Assembly (NCBI GenBank): GCA_035578175.1
Contig: JAQMRL010000001.1
Location: forward strand, 57,497,553 to 57,561,552
Reading direction: 5' to 3'
Length of the DNA: 64,000 nucleotides
Source of the DNA: Catonia carolina
Lineage: Eukaryota; Arthropoda; Insecta; Hemiptera; Achilidae
Below the pieces are notes generated by a model, which ran no database searches, was not told the DNA's origin, and saw nothing but the letters and a program-made list of their open reading frames with translations. The translations under genes and the position numbers were made by a program. Shown here piece by piece: positions 11,721-23,512 of this stretch. Position 1 is the stretch's first letter, and each line of letters begins with the position of its first letter.

Positions 11721-12238
11721 GTTTGTTTTTGCTAATGATTAATTTCAGTAAGCTTCTTCAGTATCGGGAAATTACAGTCTCTGTTGACCTACACTTTCAG
11801 GACTCGTGTTGGACATTTGCGAGTGTACTGAATTTACTTTAAAAATATCGACTAATCTACTCTCTTATCAATTTATTATCTTTTGTAAAAATATTTTCGC
11901 CGTTTGGAAACATTTTCTCGATGTGGGTATCCTTTGAATTATCGATTTAAATTTACTCGCCCAAGTGACGAATAAAATGCATGTTTTGATTGTCAGAGGC
12001 AACTGCCTTTAATAAAATAATAGTACTGTAAGGGGTTGCACATAACAGGCAGGTGGAGTGTTAAATTATTTGCACTCGATTTGCTTGTTTCAGGACTAAA
12101 AAAAATTTAGTTTTTTTTATCACATGGTAAGCCAAACATATGACTGAAGTATTTAAGAACAGAAGAGGTACAAGTGTAAAAGATACTTGTCAGAGTTATA
12201 TCTCCTCTGAGCGCAATGAATTTCATTATGCAGCCAGA

Positions 12239-12400
12239 CCCTGTGGTGAATAACGTGAGGTGTGTCATTTGCAGGGTGGAAAATAGGTGCTTTTTAGACG
12301 GCCTGGCATATTGATAAGCTTTTCAACTCGGCGATGAAGGCAATTGTAAACCACCCCACTCCTTGTTTTACTTAGCTAAACCTGTAGAAGTTCAAACCAG
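12239..12400. repeat. Dispersed ~155 bp repeat, copy 2
   Basis: Same orientation and same 5' (CCCTGTGGTGAAT) and 3' (GTTCAAACCAG) ends as 9609-9763, with scattered substitutions and small indels. It directly abuts the tandem array that follows. Confidence 0.7.
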
Positions 12401-12404
12401 GACT

Positions 12405-13330
12405 GTAAAGTTGGCCCCCATACAAAAATTTCAAAAATTAACTTGTAAAATTGATCGGTCTACGTTTCTACCGGATTATTCCGGAAAATGTTTTGTTTGT
12501 TCCGTCCAAATAAGTGAAAAAACGCCGGGAGGGGCTAACTTCACACTGGCCTCCTCCCGCTCAACTTTTTAAATTTTTTTTGGACTTCAGGGACAGACCT
12601 TCGTTTGTTTCGGATGGTCTCGCAAAATATTTTTTTAGTTCCTTTCAAGTAAGCGAGAAATCGAGAAGAACTGGGTGGTGCTAATGTCACTCTAATCCCC
12701 CTCGACTCAATATTTTAAAGTTTTTTGACATAGATTGACAGCCCTTCGTTTGTACCGGATCATTTCGCGAAAATTTCGTTTTTCCCGTTCAAATATGCTA
12801 GAAAATCAAAGAAAAATTTGGAGTGGCAAGTATAAGCCCATGCATTCAATACTTTTTGGTTTTTACTTTAAATGATAGCTCTCATTTGTTCTGGATTGTT
12901 CTGTAAATTGTTTTGTTTGGTCTGCCGAAATTAGCGAAAAAAATCGTGAAAAACTTAGGAATGGTGGCGATACTCTAAGAAATTCAATTTAAACTTTATC
13001 GTTATCCCTATCGAGAGTCGTTTTGCTGTTTTGGAACGTTCCATAAATATTACGATTGTTAAGCTCATACTCGCGAGAAAATCGAGGTGAACTGGATGGT
13101 ACAAACTTCACTTTAGGTCACCCACTCATTAATATTTAAACTTTTTTGTCTAAATCGATGGCCCTTGTTTTTTCCGGGCATTTAAAAAAAATGTCGTTTG
13201 TTCAGATGTTGTAAGAGAAAAAGGGAAAAAACTGAATGGGTGTACTTTATTCTACCCTTAACATTTTTTTTCTGAAATCTGTAATCTCTGTCCAGAATTT
13301 TATAATGAAAGAAAATCGGTCCAGAATAAA
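12405..13330. repeat. Diverged tandem array, ~140 bp period
   Basis: About six to seven units begin near 12451, 12590, 12734, 12873, 13011, 13153 and 13277, a spacing of about 124-144 bp. Each unit repeats the same order of blocks: a GCCCTTCGTTTGT-like start, a CCGGAT..TTC block, a TTTGTTC block, GCGAGAAAATCGAG, AACTGGGTGGTGC, a TCACTCTAA.CCC block and a T/A-rich end. Divergence between units is high. No reading frame persists through the array, so it is probably non-coding satellite-like DNA or the internal repeat of a larger element. Confidence 0.65.
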
Positions 13331-13764
13331 TATTAAAATATGCCTACTTTGTTCAGGTCTGTCTAGTAAAGTTTGCTATTTCCCGAATTTCTTAGTTTAA
13401 TTTTTTATCGCATTGTTTTTAAGCAAAAAACAAGGTTAATAATAATCTACTCCTAGTCCATTTTTAATTTTTTATATTTTAGAAAAAGTTTTTTCTCTTT
13501 AATGTTTTATTTACTTACTGTAAAACTGCTAAACCTAGTAATTGGGGCGACATATTACATGATACGAAATAGCATTATGGAAGTGTACTTGAACCATTTT
13601 GCAGTGAGAGTGGGCAAACAGCAAAATGCGCATTCTTTTTACACATCGTAAGCGTAATAAGGAAATATTTTATTGAAAATTGTCAGGTGGTGTAATGTTA
13701 AAAAAAGCGTGAAATAACATGTTAAAAATTCTTAAACAAATTTTTGTTTTGTTTTATCCCTAAT
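13331..13764. other. AT-rich stretch, nothing recognised
   Basis: Sits between the tandem array and the SINE. No frame or motif supports a gene. Confidence 0.4.
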
Positions 13765-13998
13765 GCGTGTAGGTTGCAATTTGTTCGATTGAGAACAATA
13801 AGCAACCCCATGACCCAATGATATGTATGACGTTTAAATGAGCTGTAGTCTCGTACATACCCAGGCCGACCATTCCTGAGAGAGTATGGTTAATTGACCC
13901 CCAACCATCAAAGTACATTGGTAACCACTGTCTAGTATTCAAATTCGTATAAAAGAACCAATTATACTATATACTAGGATTTAAACTAGGAACCTCCA
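13765..13998 (-). mobile_element. tRNA-like SINE
   Basis: Read on the minus strand, the right end has a B-box-like AGTTTAAATCC (near 13978-13988), followed by a body with GATGGTTGGG..TCAATTAACCATAC, TCAGGAATGGTCG and GTACGAGACTACAGCTCATTT. I recall this body from a SINE family repeated in hemipteran genomes, so part of the call is memory rather than a search. The A box is not clear and no tail or target duplication was found. Confidence 0.55.
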
Positions 13999-14945
13999 TC
14001 TCCGAAAATCAGCTGTCAGAAAAGCTGTCGAAAAGTCAGCTAAACAGCTGACTTGCGGCGACGACTTTTCTTCTAGACTAGACCAACCCGTTGGTTACTA
14101 AACGAACGACGTAAACAAATTACTAAAGGATTTGTTCATGGATTCGTTGATAGTGGGTTTATGCCTAATTTGAAAAAAGAAACCAAAGCGGTGTGCGATG
14201 GACTCATGTATGGAAGGTGACAGCACGGCGGAGAACAACTCTTCAAAATTGCGTATAATATACGTTGTGTATACAATGCGTTTAGAAAGATATCCTGCCA
14301 GCCATAAGAATAATTTAATCCTGACACTACTATGCGCAGCACCGGTTTCCTTCCAGGATAGTTTGTCAACCCAAAAAATCGTCTATCGGAAAAAAAGTTT
14401 TTTAATTCTATCAAAAAATATATAATTATTTTTAATTTAATTGTATTACTTATATCAAATAATTTGCCGAATAATATTTATTTGAATGTTTAGTAAATTA
14501 GATTGTGAGTTTTGAAAGAATTGTAATTCGATGATTAATAAAAATTTGTTTTTATTATTCTTTTAAACTTTTTTTCTTAACACAACACAATATCTATTTA
14601 TAACTTGTTTTGTCTATTTTCTTAACCGGTGGACGCGAAATTGATAGCAGATGTGAAACTGCCGTCCTTGTAAGAATATACATAATATACGTATATTTTT
14701 ACATAGGGGCGTAGCGAGAGCACTCTGGTGAGAAACTCTCCAAGGTACGGTGTATAAAATAGTTTCAAAACACCGCCATTTCGCATCCGGTACCAAAATT
14801 TATTTATTTTTTTGTGTCTCTCTGAGTAACAATAAAATTCTCAAAAAATAAATATAGTTGCCCCAAACTATGTACTTTAGTTTAAAAAAATTACGTCCGA
14901 AAACCATGTCACAATAAATTTTTATTAAGTTTTTATTAAGGATTA
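13999..14945. other. AT-rich stretch with small palindromes
   Basis: Contains a small hairpin (GTCAGCT / AGCTGAC near 14034-14051) and a GGACGCGAAATTG motif near 14631. Open frames here show no known domain. Confidence 0.4.
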
Positions 14946-14977
14946 CAATTTGGCGTCCGTATACGGACGCCAAATTG
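14946..14977. repeat. Perfect 32 bp palindrome
   Basis: Two 16-base arms (CAATTTGGCGTCCGTA and its exact reverse complement) meet with no spacer. Each arm contains the motif GGACGCCAAATTG facing outward. It lies just past the 3' end of the second Jockey-like copy. Confidence 0.95.
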
Positions 14978-15044
14978 CACTCGGACTCCAGATTGTTAGG
15001 AAATTGTCAATGTATGGACGCGAAAATGATAGTAGTACATATAT

Positions 15045-16640
15045 ATATAAATGTAAAGTAAATCGTAAATTTTAAAATTGTAAAGGTAAGTCTAGTTTTA
15101 AAACATTTCAGTCTGTGAGTATCTTCGCTGTTGTCGAAGAGGTTAATCGCTAATGGATTCTGATGGTCTTCTAATTTCTGTAAATGTTTTTCGCTATGTT
15201 GTTTAATTTTTTTCTTTTATGAAGGGTCATTGTGCAGTATTTCATTGGTTACGTACTATGGGGCTGCAGTGAATAGTCTCAGGCATTTTGATTGGAAGCG
15301 CTGCAGTATTTCTATATTTGATGAACTAGCTGTACCCCTTAGCTCTAACCCATAAGTCCAAACTGGTTTTAGTATTACTTTGTACACGAGTACTTTATTT
15401 TCAAGGGAGAGTTGAGATTTATTGCCTAAGAGCCAAAACAATTGACGTAACTTCAGTCCAAGTTGCTTTCGTTTCGTCCATATATGACTTCTCCACGTGA
15501 GTCTTCGATCTAGATGCAAACCTAGATATTTAACTTCCTCCTTCTGTGGAATTACTGTACCGTTCAAACTGACCCCTAGACATATTGGTTTCTTTAATGT
15601 AAATGTTACGTGCGTTGTTTTATCCTCATTAATCTTCACTCTCCAATTCTTGCACCATTTGTGAATGTTGTCAAGATGGGTTTGTAACTTCTCCGAGGCA
15701 CATATCGGAGAAGCGTCCGCCACTAAAATCACCTTCGTCGCTGTGTCATCTTCGAACGTTGCCGTCATTACAGATTCATGTTCTGGAAGGTCGGCTGTGT
15801 AAAGCGTATATAAAAACGGGTTTAAAATGCTGCTTTGAGGAACGCCGGAATTTATTAGATAGAATTTGAAAAAGACATTATCATATTTAACTTGAAAGAA
15901 ACGATTTTAAAGATAGTTTTTAAAAATCAAGAAGTATGGATATTCTAATTTCATTTTAATTTTGTATAACAGACCTAGATGCCGAACTTTGTTAAACGTT
16001 TGTTGAATATCCAAGAACACTGCTGAAGTAAACTGTTTTAATTCTAAGCTCTTCTGAATAAGTTTGACTACTCTGCGGACTTGTTCAACAGCCGAGTGTC
16101 GATCTCGAAACCCGAATTGATAATATGAAATCAGTTTATACTCTTCTATAATAGGTTTCAAACGACTTAACAACATTTTATCAAAAATACTTTAGAGGTA
16201 ACTGGAAGCAGGCTGATTGGTCTATAAGAGCTTGGTTGTAAAGGATTCTTGCCTGGTTTAAGGATCATAATCACCTGGGCAAATTTCCATTGAGCTGGAA
16301 AGCATCCAATGCGTATAATAGCATTTAAAATTGCTGTAAGTATCATCAATGCTTTATTGGGAAGTTGTTTTAATATTTCTCTTGTTATTAAGTCATATCC
16401 TGGTGCTTCTTCCGGTTAAGATTATTTTTAATGGTCCACTTAATTTCTGCAGGACTGAAAGGTTTGATGGGTGGAGACATCTGGAAGGGTGCCTCCAGAA
16501 ATTCCGTACCTTCGTCAGTAAAATTTTTATCATGTAATTCGTTTGGCTTGAAGGCTTCCACAAGATGTCTAGCAAATATATCAGCGTTTTCTTTTGGAGT
16601 TCTTACCCAGTTTCCGTCTCCTGAATTTAATGGTGCAACA
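15045..16640 (-). mobile_element. Jockey-like LINE, second copy, 5'-truncated
   Basis: On the minus strand the copy starts in mid-RT at about 16640 and runs to about 15045, the shape left by incomplete reverse transcription. Its translated parts align along their length with the copy at 0.3-4.8 kb (both share YLGLHLDRRLTW, LKPxWTYG and FQSK). The 3' end is uncertain because the tail is decayed. Confidence 0.8.
15066..16640 (-). pseudogene. Jockey-like reverse transcriptase, 5'-truncated and broken
   Basis: Successive minus-strand pieces are: a stretch upstream of RT (16640-16425; SPPIKPFSPAEI); 16349-16167 (FPAQWK, YRPISLLPVTSKVF); 16176-15907 (QFGFRDRHSAVEQVRR, AVFLDIQQTFNKV); and 15768-15256 (thumb region, YLGLHLDRRLTW). 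The active site reads FEDD instead of FADD, and the AAPW tryptophan codon just downstream of FQSK is now a stop (TAG), with similarity continuing after it (YVTNE). Frameshifts separate the pieces. It encodes no working enzyme. Confidence 0.8.
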
Positions 16641-18839
16641 TAAAAATATTACCATTTATTGGTAACATTAACTTTAAAATTTTCGTTATTTTGTTGATTA
16701 AAACTGATTATAAAACGGTGGTAAAGAGTGGTTATAGTTCATGATTTAAGTTTGTAAAGGAATGAGAGGTAAATTTTTTAATATTTTATGTAGATCCACC
16801 CCGTCACATTACTGCTTTAGGTAGAGCGGACGCCAAATACGCTTGCCCGTTTTCTAAAGTGCGCAGACGCTTTATTTTGGTAATCGGTTGTCTCAGCAAG
16901 TGGTGGGGGTCAGTTCTGTACTAGCTGTGATCAGAATCAGGTCGCTATCGCAACGTTTTGCGCAACTACTGCGGACTACTGGGTCGTGACTTAAAAACAT
17001 TAGCTTTTAATATGTAGTATGTGGTAGGAGTTAATTGTCGTATACAATTGAATATTTTTAACGTCACTAATCGATAATTATTAACGTTGTTCAGCACCTG
17101 TGATTTAGTAGGCAGTTTGGTACTAGGACACGAAATCTACCAACTGAATTCGAACTGTTCGCGCAGCTACTCCAGCAAGTATATTTGGTGTCCGCTCTAG
17201 TAGGCATCTATTATTAAGGATTAATTAAACCTTAAAATGCAGAACATACTCTCCATAATTTTTGAGAGCTGTGCAGAAGCTGTATTACATTTAAATATAT
17301 AAAACACCAAGGTCCTGACAATTATTGTTTGGTTATCCAATTTTCTCAACATGCTCTCGATTATGTTTTTATTGAACTTATGAAAATTCAAAATAAACAA
17401 TTTTCAAAATTTGAACTTGAATTTGAATTTAAATGTGTGACTTTATGACATTAATCTCTTTTGCTTATCGATTTATAAAAATTTTGATTTAGCTAATTTA
17501 GTTTGTAATTTTAAAGCAAAGATTTGAATTTATCCGCAATCAAGATAACCGATATTTATTGGTCATATAATAAAATTCTAAACAAGTTTGTGCTCTTAAC
17601 GGGCATGCCGTTGCTGAAGTGTTTACAATAGAACAAGGTTTGAACGTAAAGCATCAGTGATAAACATATTTTTATAAGAAATCTTCAAACAAGGAAGAAA
17701 AAAGAGATAACACTTCCCTTTTTACCATTGACATGTACCCACCTAACCTTCTCGCCCTGACATTCTCACTACTCAAAAGAAGAGAGTAAGCAGGTAGCAC
17801 TTCAGAGCTCATTAAATGTTACTCAACCTAGTGAATGAGTGTTCCCATCCCCTTATACCACAACCTTGACCGTACTTTGTACACGACATAAAAAAACCAA
17901 CTGAACTTAGCCTGTAAAGTGAACTTAGCCTTTAAGACGACGTTTGATATAGTTCTTTTAACACATTTTTATTTATTTTCTTTCTTTTCTGTATTTGTGA
18001 AAATATTACCAACAAATTACTTTTAAAATAGTTAATAGTGTTATTGTGGCTTGATTTTTACATGTTTTGTGCAGAAGACTATTAAAATTAAAACCTTTTT
18101 TAATAAATTTCCTTCTGAGAGTGTTCTGGTAATTATTTTATTAAACACTTGAAAAATTTCAATGTTCTTATAATAGATACTTTTAGTACATTAATTAATT
18201 TTGCTAATTATTTAAAAGAAAGTCATTTGAACTTTTACAAGAATATTTTGAGCTGATTAAGATTAATGGCGTTCGGTAGAGCTCCGAAAAGTCAATCATT
18301 TCATTGTATAATTCTAAAACACAGGAAATATGAAAAAATATGTTCATACCTTTTTTTAAACTTATCAGTACACACAAACCTAAACCTAACATTTATAAAT
18401 GAAAATGTAACATCGATTTCAGAGTCCAGTTCATCAACCACCCAAATTCCTTAGTCTGTCAGTTAAACGGACGAATAACTGACTAACAAAATCTAAAATA
18501 ATCCTACATTATCCTATCTAAACAAACAAACTATATAATAGGACACGTTTTAGTACAGCTTCTGTATAGTGGAGATAATAGCATTTAAGGACCTCATAGT
18601 TCAAAAAAATTTGTTTGTGAATAGTGCCCGGCACTGTGTTATCTCCCATCTCCCATGAAATTTAGCGTTTATACTATTGATATTATAATACATTTTACAA
18701 CCAGGACAGCTTACTACTGTACTGATTAACGATCAATCAATCTACCATTATTTTAATTATGTTTTCATTGTAATATGGATGTTAAGGAATAAAAAGAAGA
18801 AATTAAAAAAGGCATGAGAAAGATTAAAAATGGATAAAA
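16641..18839. other. AT-rich stretch, nothing recognised
   Basis: A somewhat GC-richer patch (about 16790-17010) contains a GGACGCCAAATACG motif, but I could not assign it. The rest holds only short chance frames. Confidence 0.35.
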
Positions 18840-19520
18840 GAGAGAATGTCACGCGCGAGAAAAATCATTTAACCTGGTCCTTAGTAGGCCGGAACGACAA
18901 AAAAAGTTTTCCGAGGCGGCGAGAAAAATTCATGTTCACTCCCTCGCGATGGGGGAAGTAGTGTTGGACTCAACTAAGGCGTCCTCGTCCAGTCCCAAGG
19001 AGGCTGCAACCGCCTACCAACCAAAAACCCGCCGCCTGGCCACTTGATCCGGCATCAACAAAGAACCCTCCACCTCCCTCGGAACTGTTTATAATTATAA
19101 TACTACAAGGAAAATATCGGATTAAAAAAAATTTACATACTGTCAGCGGGGCGTGGAAGGGAACCGTAACCTAATTCCCCTCTCACTGTCACTGACCAAC
19201 ACTCACTCTCTCACTTTTATTCATCTCTTTCATCACCAGCTCAGGAAATTAGTGTGCCTACCTTACCTACTGAGATTGGGATAGGATTGATTCACTGTGG
19301 GAGAGGGTAATCCCGCTGATATCTGTATGTCTCCTCCCTCCGCAGTCTCCCAGCCACCCTCTCCGCAAACTGAGCGACCAACTTCCAGCTCTCCTCATCC
19401 TGCAGCTTCGCTGCCCCTACTCTCTCTGGGATCCACTGTGCAACGCCTATCTTCTCAGATGTCTCCATTCTGTCGAGGCCAAAATAGGGACATCTTTCAA
19501 AAATATGCAAAATGGTTCCT
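18840..19520 (-). mobile_element. LINE 3' end (RT C-terminus plus 3' UTR)
   Basis: The minus-strand frame 19510-19292 reads LHIFERCPYFG...IPERV...LQDEESWKLVAQFAERVAGRLR (shown here in pieces). This is the typical last domain of R1- or Jockey-type LINE ORF2 proteins, where an HxxxxCP motif precedes a helical tail with EExW. It ends at a stop near 19292. The following ~450 bases are GC-richer than their surroundings and read as a 3' UTR. Everything upstream of the C-terminus is missing, so this is a severely 5'-truncated copy. It is not the same family as the three Jockey-like copies. Confidence 0.65.
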
Positions 19521-21660
19521 CCACTTAACTATCGCACAGTCGACATTTCGGTACTTCATGAAGTTTGACTGACAAAAAAATTAAAAATTTATAAATTACT
19601 GAACGCAAAGCGCATAACAGAGAAAAACTAGTATACTTTTTAGTTTGCCATTTTGTATTTACATGCGTGTGTGTTTGTAAGACAAAGTTTTAGTTGAAAG
19701 TAAAAACGCAATATATAAGAGAATAGCCTAATTACTACGATTAATAAAAAATTTTTTATTGAACGGTTACTACACCTATCATTCATAATGATTATTTTTG
19801 TTACAAACGGTGTAATATTTGTAAAGAATTAATGAACTGGATTTGCAGTAATTATCAAAATGGTTAAATTAATGTTTAAACAAAAATGTATACGTCTCTA
19901 CATTTTTTTTACTGTACTTAAATAGAATTTATTATTTTTTCCTGTTATGGTAGAAGATTTTTCACATGTTTCCAAAGATGTATCGTATTGTTAAAACGGG
20001 TTTTGTTTGCTCGCTGCATATTAATTTTTTAACTTTAAAGAACTTTCATAAATAATGATAAGCCTATTAAACTAACTGATTATCTGGATTTTTAATAAAA
20101 ATTATATATGTAAAAAGGTAATTCATAATATTGAAACGTAATGATGTATTTTCAGCAAGGGATCATATCTAAAATAGCTAGATCATTAACAAGAAATTTG
20201 TTTCTAATATAAGCCATTTACATCGGTTTCAATTTACAAGGTGGTAAAAGCAATGCCTCGTTAATGATTATCCTCTCCCTCCTTGCACCACTCATTCACA
20301 TTATCTTTCTCACTCTTTCTCTTACTCCCATTCTATCTTGCCATCCTTGTCTTATCACTTGCGTACTTGTAGCCTATTGGATTGCATTAGCATCATCATC
20401 CCTTTCCGAATTACGGCACTCATAACACAAACGCCATAATAGCGATAGCGTCTTTTGTTTTCATGAAATAGAAAGTGAAGTTAAATTAGTTAAGTTATTC
20501 ACACTGATTTCATAATATTATATTGTTTGTTTAACACACTTAACACTTAACTTTTCAGCTGGATTCGTTTGAAAGCAAATCACTGCTTATTATTCACTAT
20601 TTTGGGAGATGGAATGTCATATATGTTACCTACTTAGTATCACAACTTTCCAAAAACTTACTGTAAGATTTTCACATTTTGGAAGTATAAGAATTTTCTA
20701 AATATTTCCAATTATAAATCATTCTTTCCGATTTATTTCCGGTCGTTGATAATTGTCATAACTATGTGTCATTGATAATTGTCAAAAAAATAACAACGTT
20801 GCAGAATATAATAATAATATGCAAGTATGTAAAAATATTAAAGAATAAACGTCAGTTGATATTAGTTTCACTTTCTAAAGTTCATACAACTTATGTTTCA
20901 ATATATGAAATTACAAGATATTTTGGGAATTCTTGGGTATTTGGGAGGAAAGATGAACGCCAGATTCAGGTGGCTGAAGTACCGTTCTTGAAAATAGTCC
21001 CGGGTATGTAGTTTGATAAACTACATTAAATGAGAAATCCGTGCCCATTTAAATGTCTTATATTATTTAAATTATTTAAATTTTATTGAATCATTGACGT
21101 TTATTTATTTTATTAACAAGATCTGTAGTTACAGTTTTCTACAAGTTTCATTGTTCTGAGTAAGTAGGCCTACGATAAAATGTATTACAGAACCTTATTG
21201 CCTAATGGCTTTCTGCTTTCTAAAATTGATATTTTTACGTCCAAATTGGTTTCAATATTGTTTTGTTTAATATTAGTTCATAATTTTAATTTAACGTGAA
21301 TGCTGATCGTCATCTTAGAACTAGATAAAATTGTTAAATTTTTCGTTTTTCCTCTTGTTCTTTCTTTTGTTTTTCAACTTAAATGTTTGTTTAAAACGTA
21401 CGTTAAGGTATGAAGAGTCTGCTTAAGGTACTTGTGTATTTTTTTCTGAACTGGTAAGAATTTATTACATTTTTAGTAGAAATGTTGTACGTGTGCTTTT
21501 CCATCTTCTCAGTATGATTGTGGTTAAAATACTTACGTTGATAAATCCTTAGAAAAAAAATTATTTTAAATAATATGTATGCGAATATTAGAAAATTGAT
21601 ACAATACACCATAATTAAATTTTATAAAATTTTATTAAAGTGCACGTATTTACAGGAATT
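19521..21660. other. AT-rich stretch, nothing recognised
   Basis: No coding or RNA similarity seen. Short chance frames only. Confidence 0.4.
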
Positions 21661-21673
21661 ATAAAATTACAAG

Positions 21674-21874
21674 TTACTTACGGATAGCACAAGATGTTTT
21701 ACTATTTGTCCGAATTAAAAATTGCGGATAAACTTTTCTTACAGTCTTTGTCGCACCTCTAATTACCAATGTTCCCATTTTGGAAACAGCTACTAATACA
21801 TTTTTTACAGCTGAACTATTTACAATTAATATGTTTTCTTGTAGTGCTTTTGTAGGACAAGAATTTTTCTTCAT
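21674..21874 (-). CDS. Hypothetical 66-residue frame with splice-donor-like end
   Basis: An ATG-initiated minus-strand frame, basic and lysine-rich, with no recognised domain. A consensus GTAAGT lies at 21681-21676 just before its stop, so it could be a first coding exon. It also contains one copy of the GTTCCCATTTTGGAAAC motif that recurs around the neighbouring piggyBac remnant, so it may simply be transposon flank. Low confidence that it is a real gene. Confidence 0.2.
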   Translation of the reverse strand: MKKNSCPTKALQENILIVNSSAVKNVLVAVSKMGTLVIRGATKTVRKVYPQFLIRTNSKTSCAIRK

Positions 21875-22099
21875 TATTATATATTTTATATTAGTATAAC
21901 TAAAATTTTGTCTTTTTACGTTTACTTATATTTGTAATATTTAAAATAACTTACAATAATTTCTATTTATACTAAAAAGTGTAATTTATACGTAAATACT
22001 TCGGAGTTTACGGTTTTTCTATAGAAAAAATTGGTTTTTCAAAGGTTAATACATTCTGAAGTAAATAAGTGATTGTAAAATAATATTTACTGTAAAAAA

Positions 22100-23512
22100 T
22101 TTTGTGTGCCATATTGGGAACGTTGACAACACACGTACAATAATTTTTGTCTGTTATGTTGCTACAGGCGTTTCATGTCACACAATTATTTCTGATTCTA
22201 CTGTTTTTTCATTGCTATAATTACTGATGTACTTTCGTCTACATACTGTTTCAGTTGTTTTATTTTTATAAATAAGTAAACAGTTTCAAAGAAAATTTAT
22301 GAACATCATGAGTCATACAAAATTAAGTATTGAAGAATTTATGGTCCCTTACAACGGACACCATTCTGCTAGAATGTTTATACAAAAATAAACCAATAAG
22401 TTACGGCTTAAAAATTTGGATGTTGTGTGGAACAGATGGGTTTTCTTACAATATGTCAATTTATTGTGGAAAATCTGGAGACGAGAAGTCACCACTAGGA
22501 AGTTGTGTTGTAAATAATACGTCATATCTTGTAAAACACCATTCTCAGCAAGTTGTATTTTTTGACAATTTTTTACAAGCCACTGTTTACTGTCTGAACT
22601 GACAGAAAAAAATATCCATGCCTGTGGTACAGTGAGAGAATATTGAACATATAAGTAACCTTTCAAACCGTCTAAAGAGTTGAAGAAAGATGAGCGTGGC
22701 GCATGTCAGTTTTTATGATGGGCAAATTACACTTGTCAAATGGAATGATAACTCCGTTGTAACTGTGACGAGCAACTATTACGGTGTAAGTCCTTTGCAT
22801 AAGGCTTCAATGGGGGTAAAAATTGGAAAAAAGAAAGAAGTACTACAACCACATCTGATACGGATGTACATTGAAGGAATAGGCGGAGTTGATCTAGTTG
22901 ATCGATTATTATCATCATACCGTCCGCGGGTGCGATCGAAAAAAACTGGCGTAGAATATTTTTTTTTAAAGTCTAAATCTTGCAGTTATCGCAGGCTTCC
23001 GTTTTTTCAACATGTAAATCTTGAATCAAAAATTTCCAATTTAGGTTACAGAAGAGCTATTACTACTACTCTCATAAAAAAAATTTATATTGTAAGAAGA
23101 AAACTTGGCGGTCCGGCAGCACATGTAATTCACGGTATGCGTTTCAGTGGCATCGCCCACTTCCTAAATGAAATGACTGAAGGTAGATGTGTGCAGTATA
23201 TGATAAGTACTAGACTAACGTGCATTAAATATGGAAAGAGGCTTCATAAAAAAATCTGTGGAAAATTATCTCAAAAAATGAGTTGTAAAATAGTGGACTT
23301 TATTACAATACATTTATAAAATATTTACTAATTTTTTTATGTATCTTATTATTCAAATGAGTAGTATAAAAATCAATAAGCCTAATATAAACAAAACTAA
23401 TATATAAATAATTTTCACTGAAAAACTAGCCATTATTGTATGCAATGAATACAATATTAGATTCTTCAGTGCCGCTTCTTTACATATACCAACGTTCCCA
23501 TTTTAGGAACAT
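22100..23512 (+). mobile_element. piggyBac-like DNA transposon remnant
   Basis: A decayed piggyBac-type transposase (22280-23319) is bracketed by inverted copies of a CCAACGTTCCCA-type motif (22109-22125, minus orientation; 23489-23510, plus orientation). I could not identify TTAA-flanked outer termini, so the true ends may lie further out and the bracket motifs may be subterminal. Confidence 0.6.
22280..23319 (+). pseudogene. piggyBac-like transposase, decayed
   Basis: The order of motifs is KLSIEEFMVPYNGHHS (about 22320-22370, one frame), then PISYGLKIWMLCGTDGFSYN and VFFDNF (to 22602, second frame), then a third frame from about 22690 to 23319 with VSFYDGQITLVKWNDNSVV, SNYYGV, GIGGVDLVDRLLSSYR and a C-terminal MRFSGIAHF..TEGRC block. 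These are blocks of the DDE_Tnp_1_7 (piggyBac) fold. The residues corresponding to the first two catalytic aspartates look replaced (IEE instead of IDE; LCG instead of LCD), while the GGVD aspartate stays. The C-terminal zinc-finger cysteines are partly lost. The N-terminal region is absent. Inactive. Confidence 0.75.
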
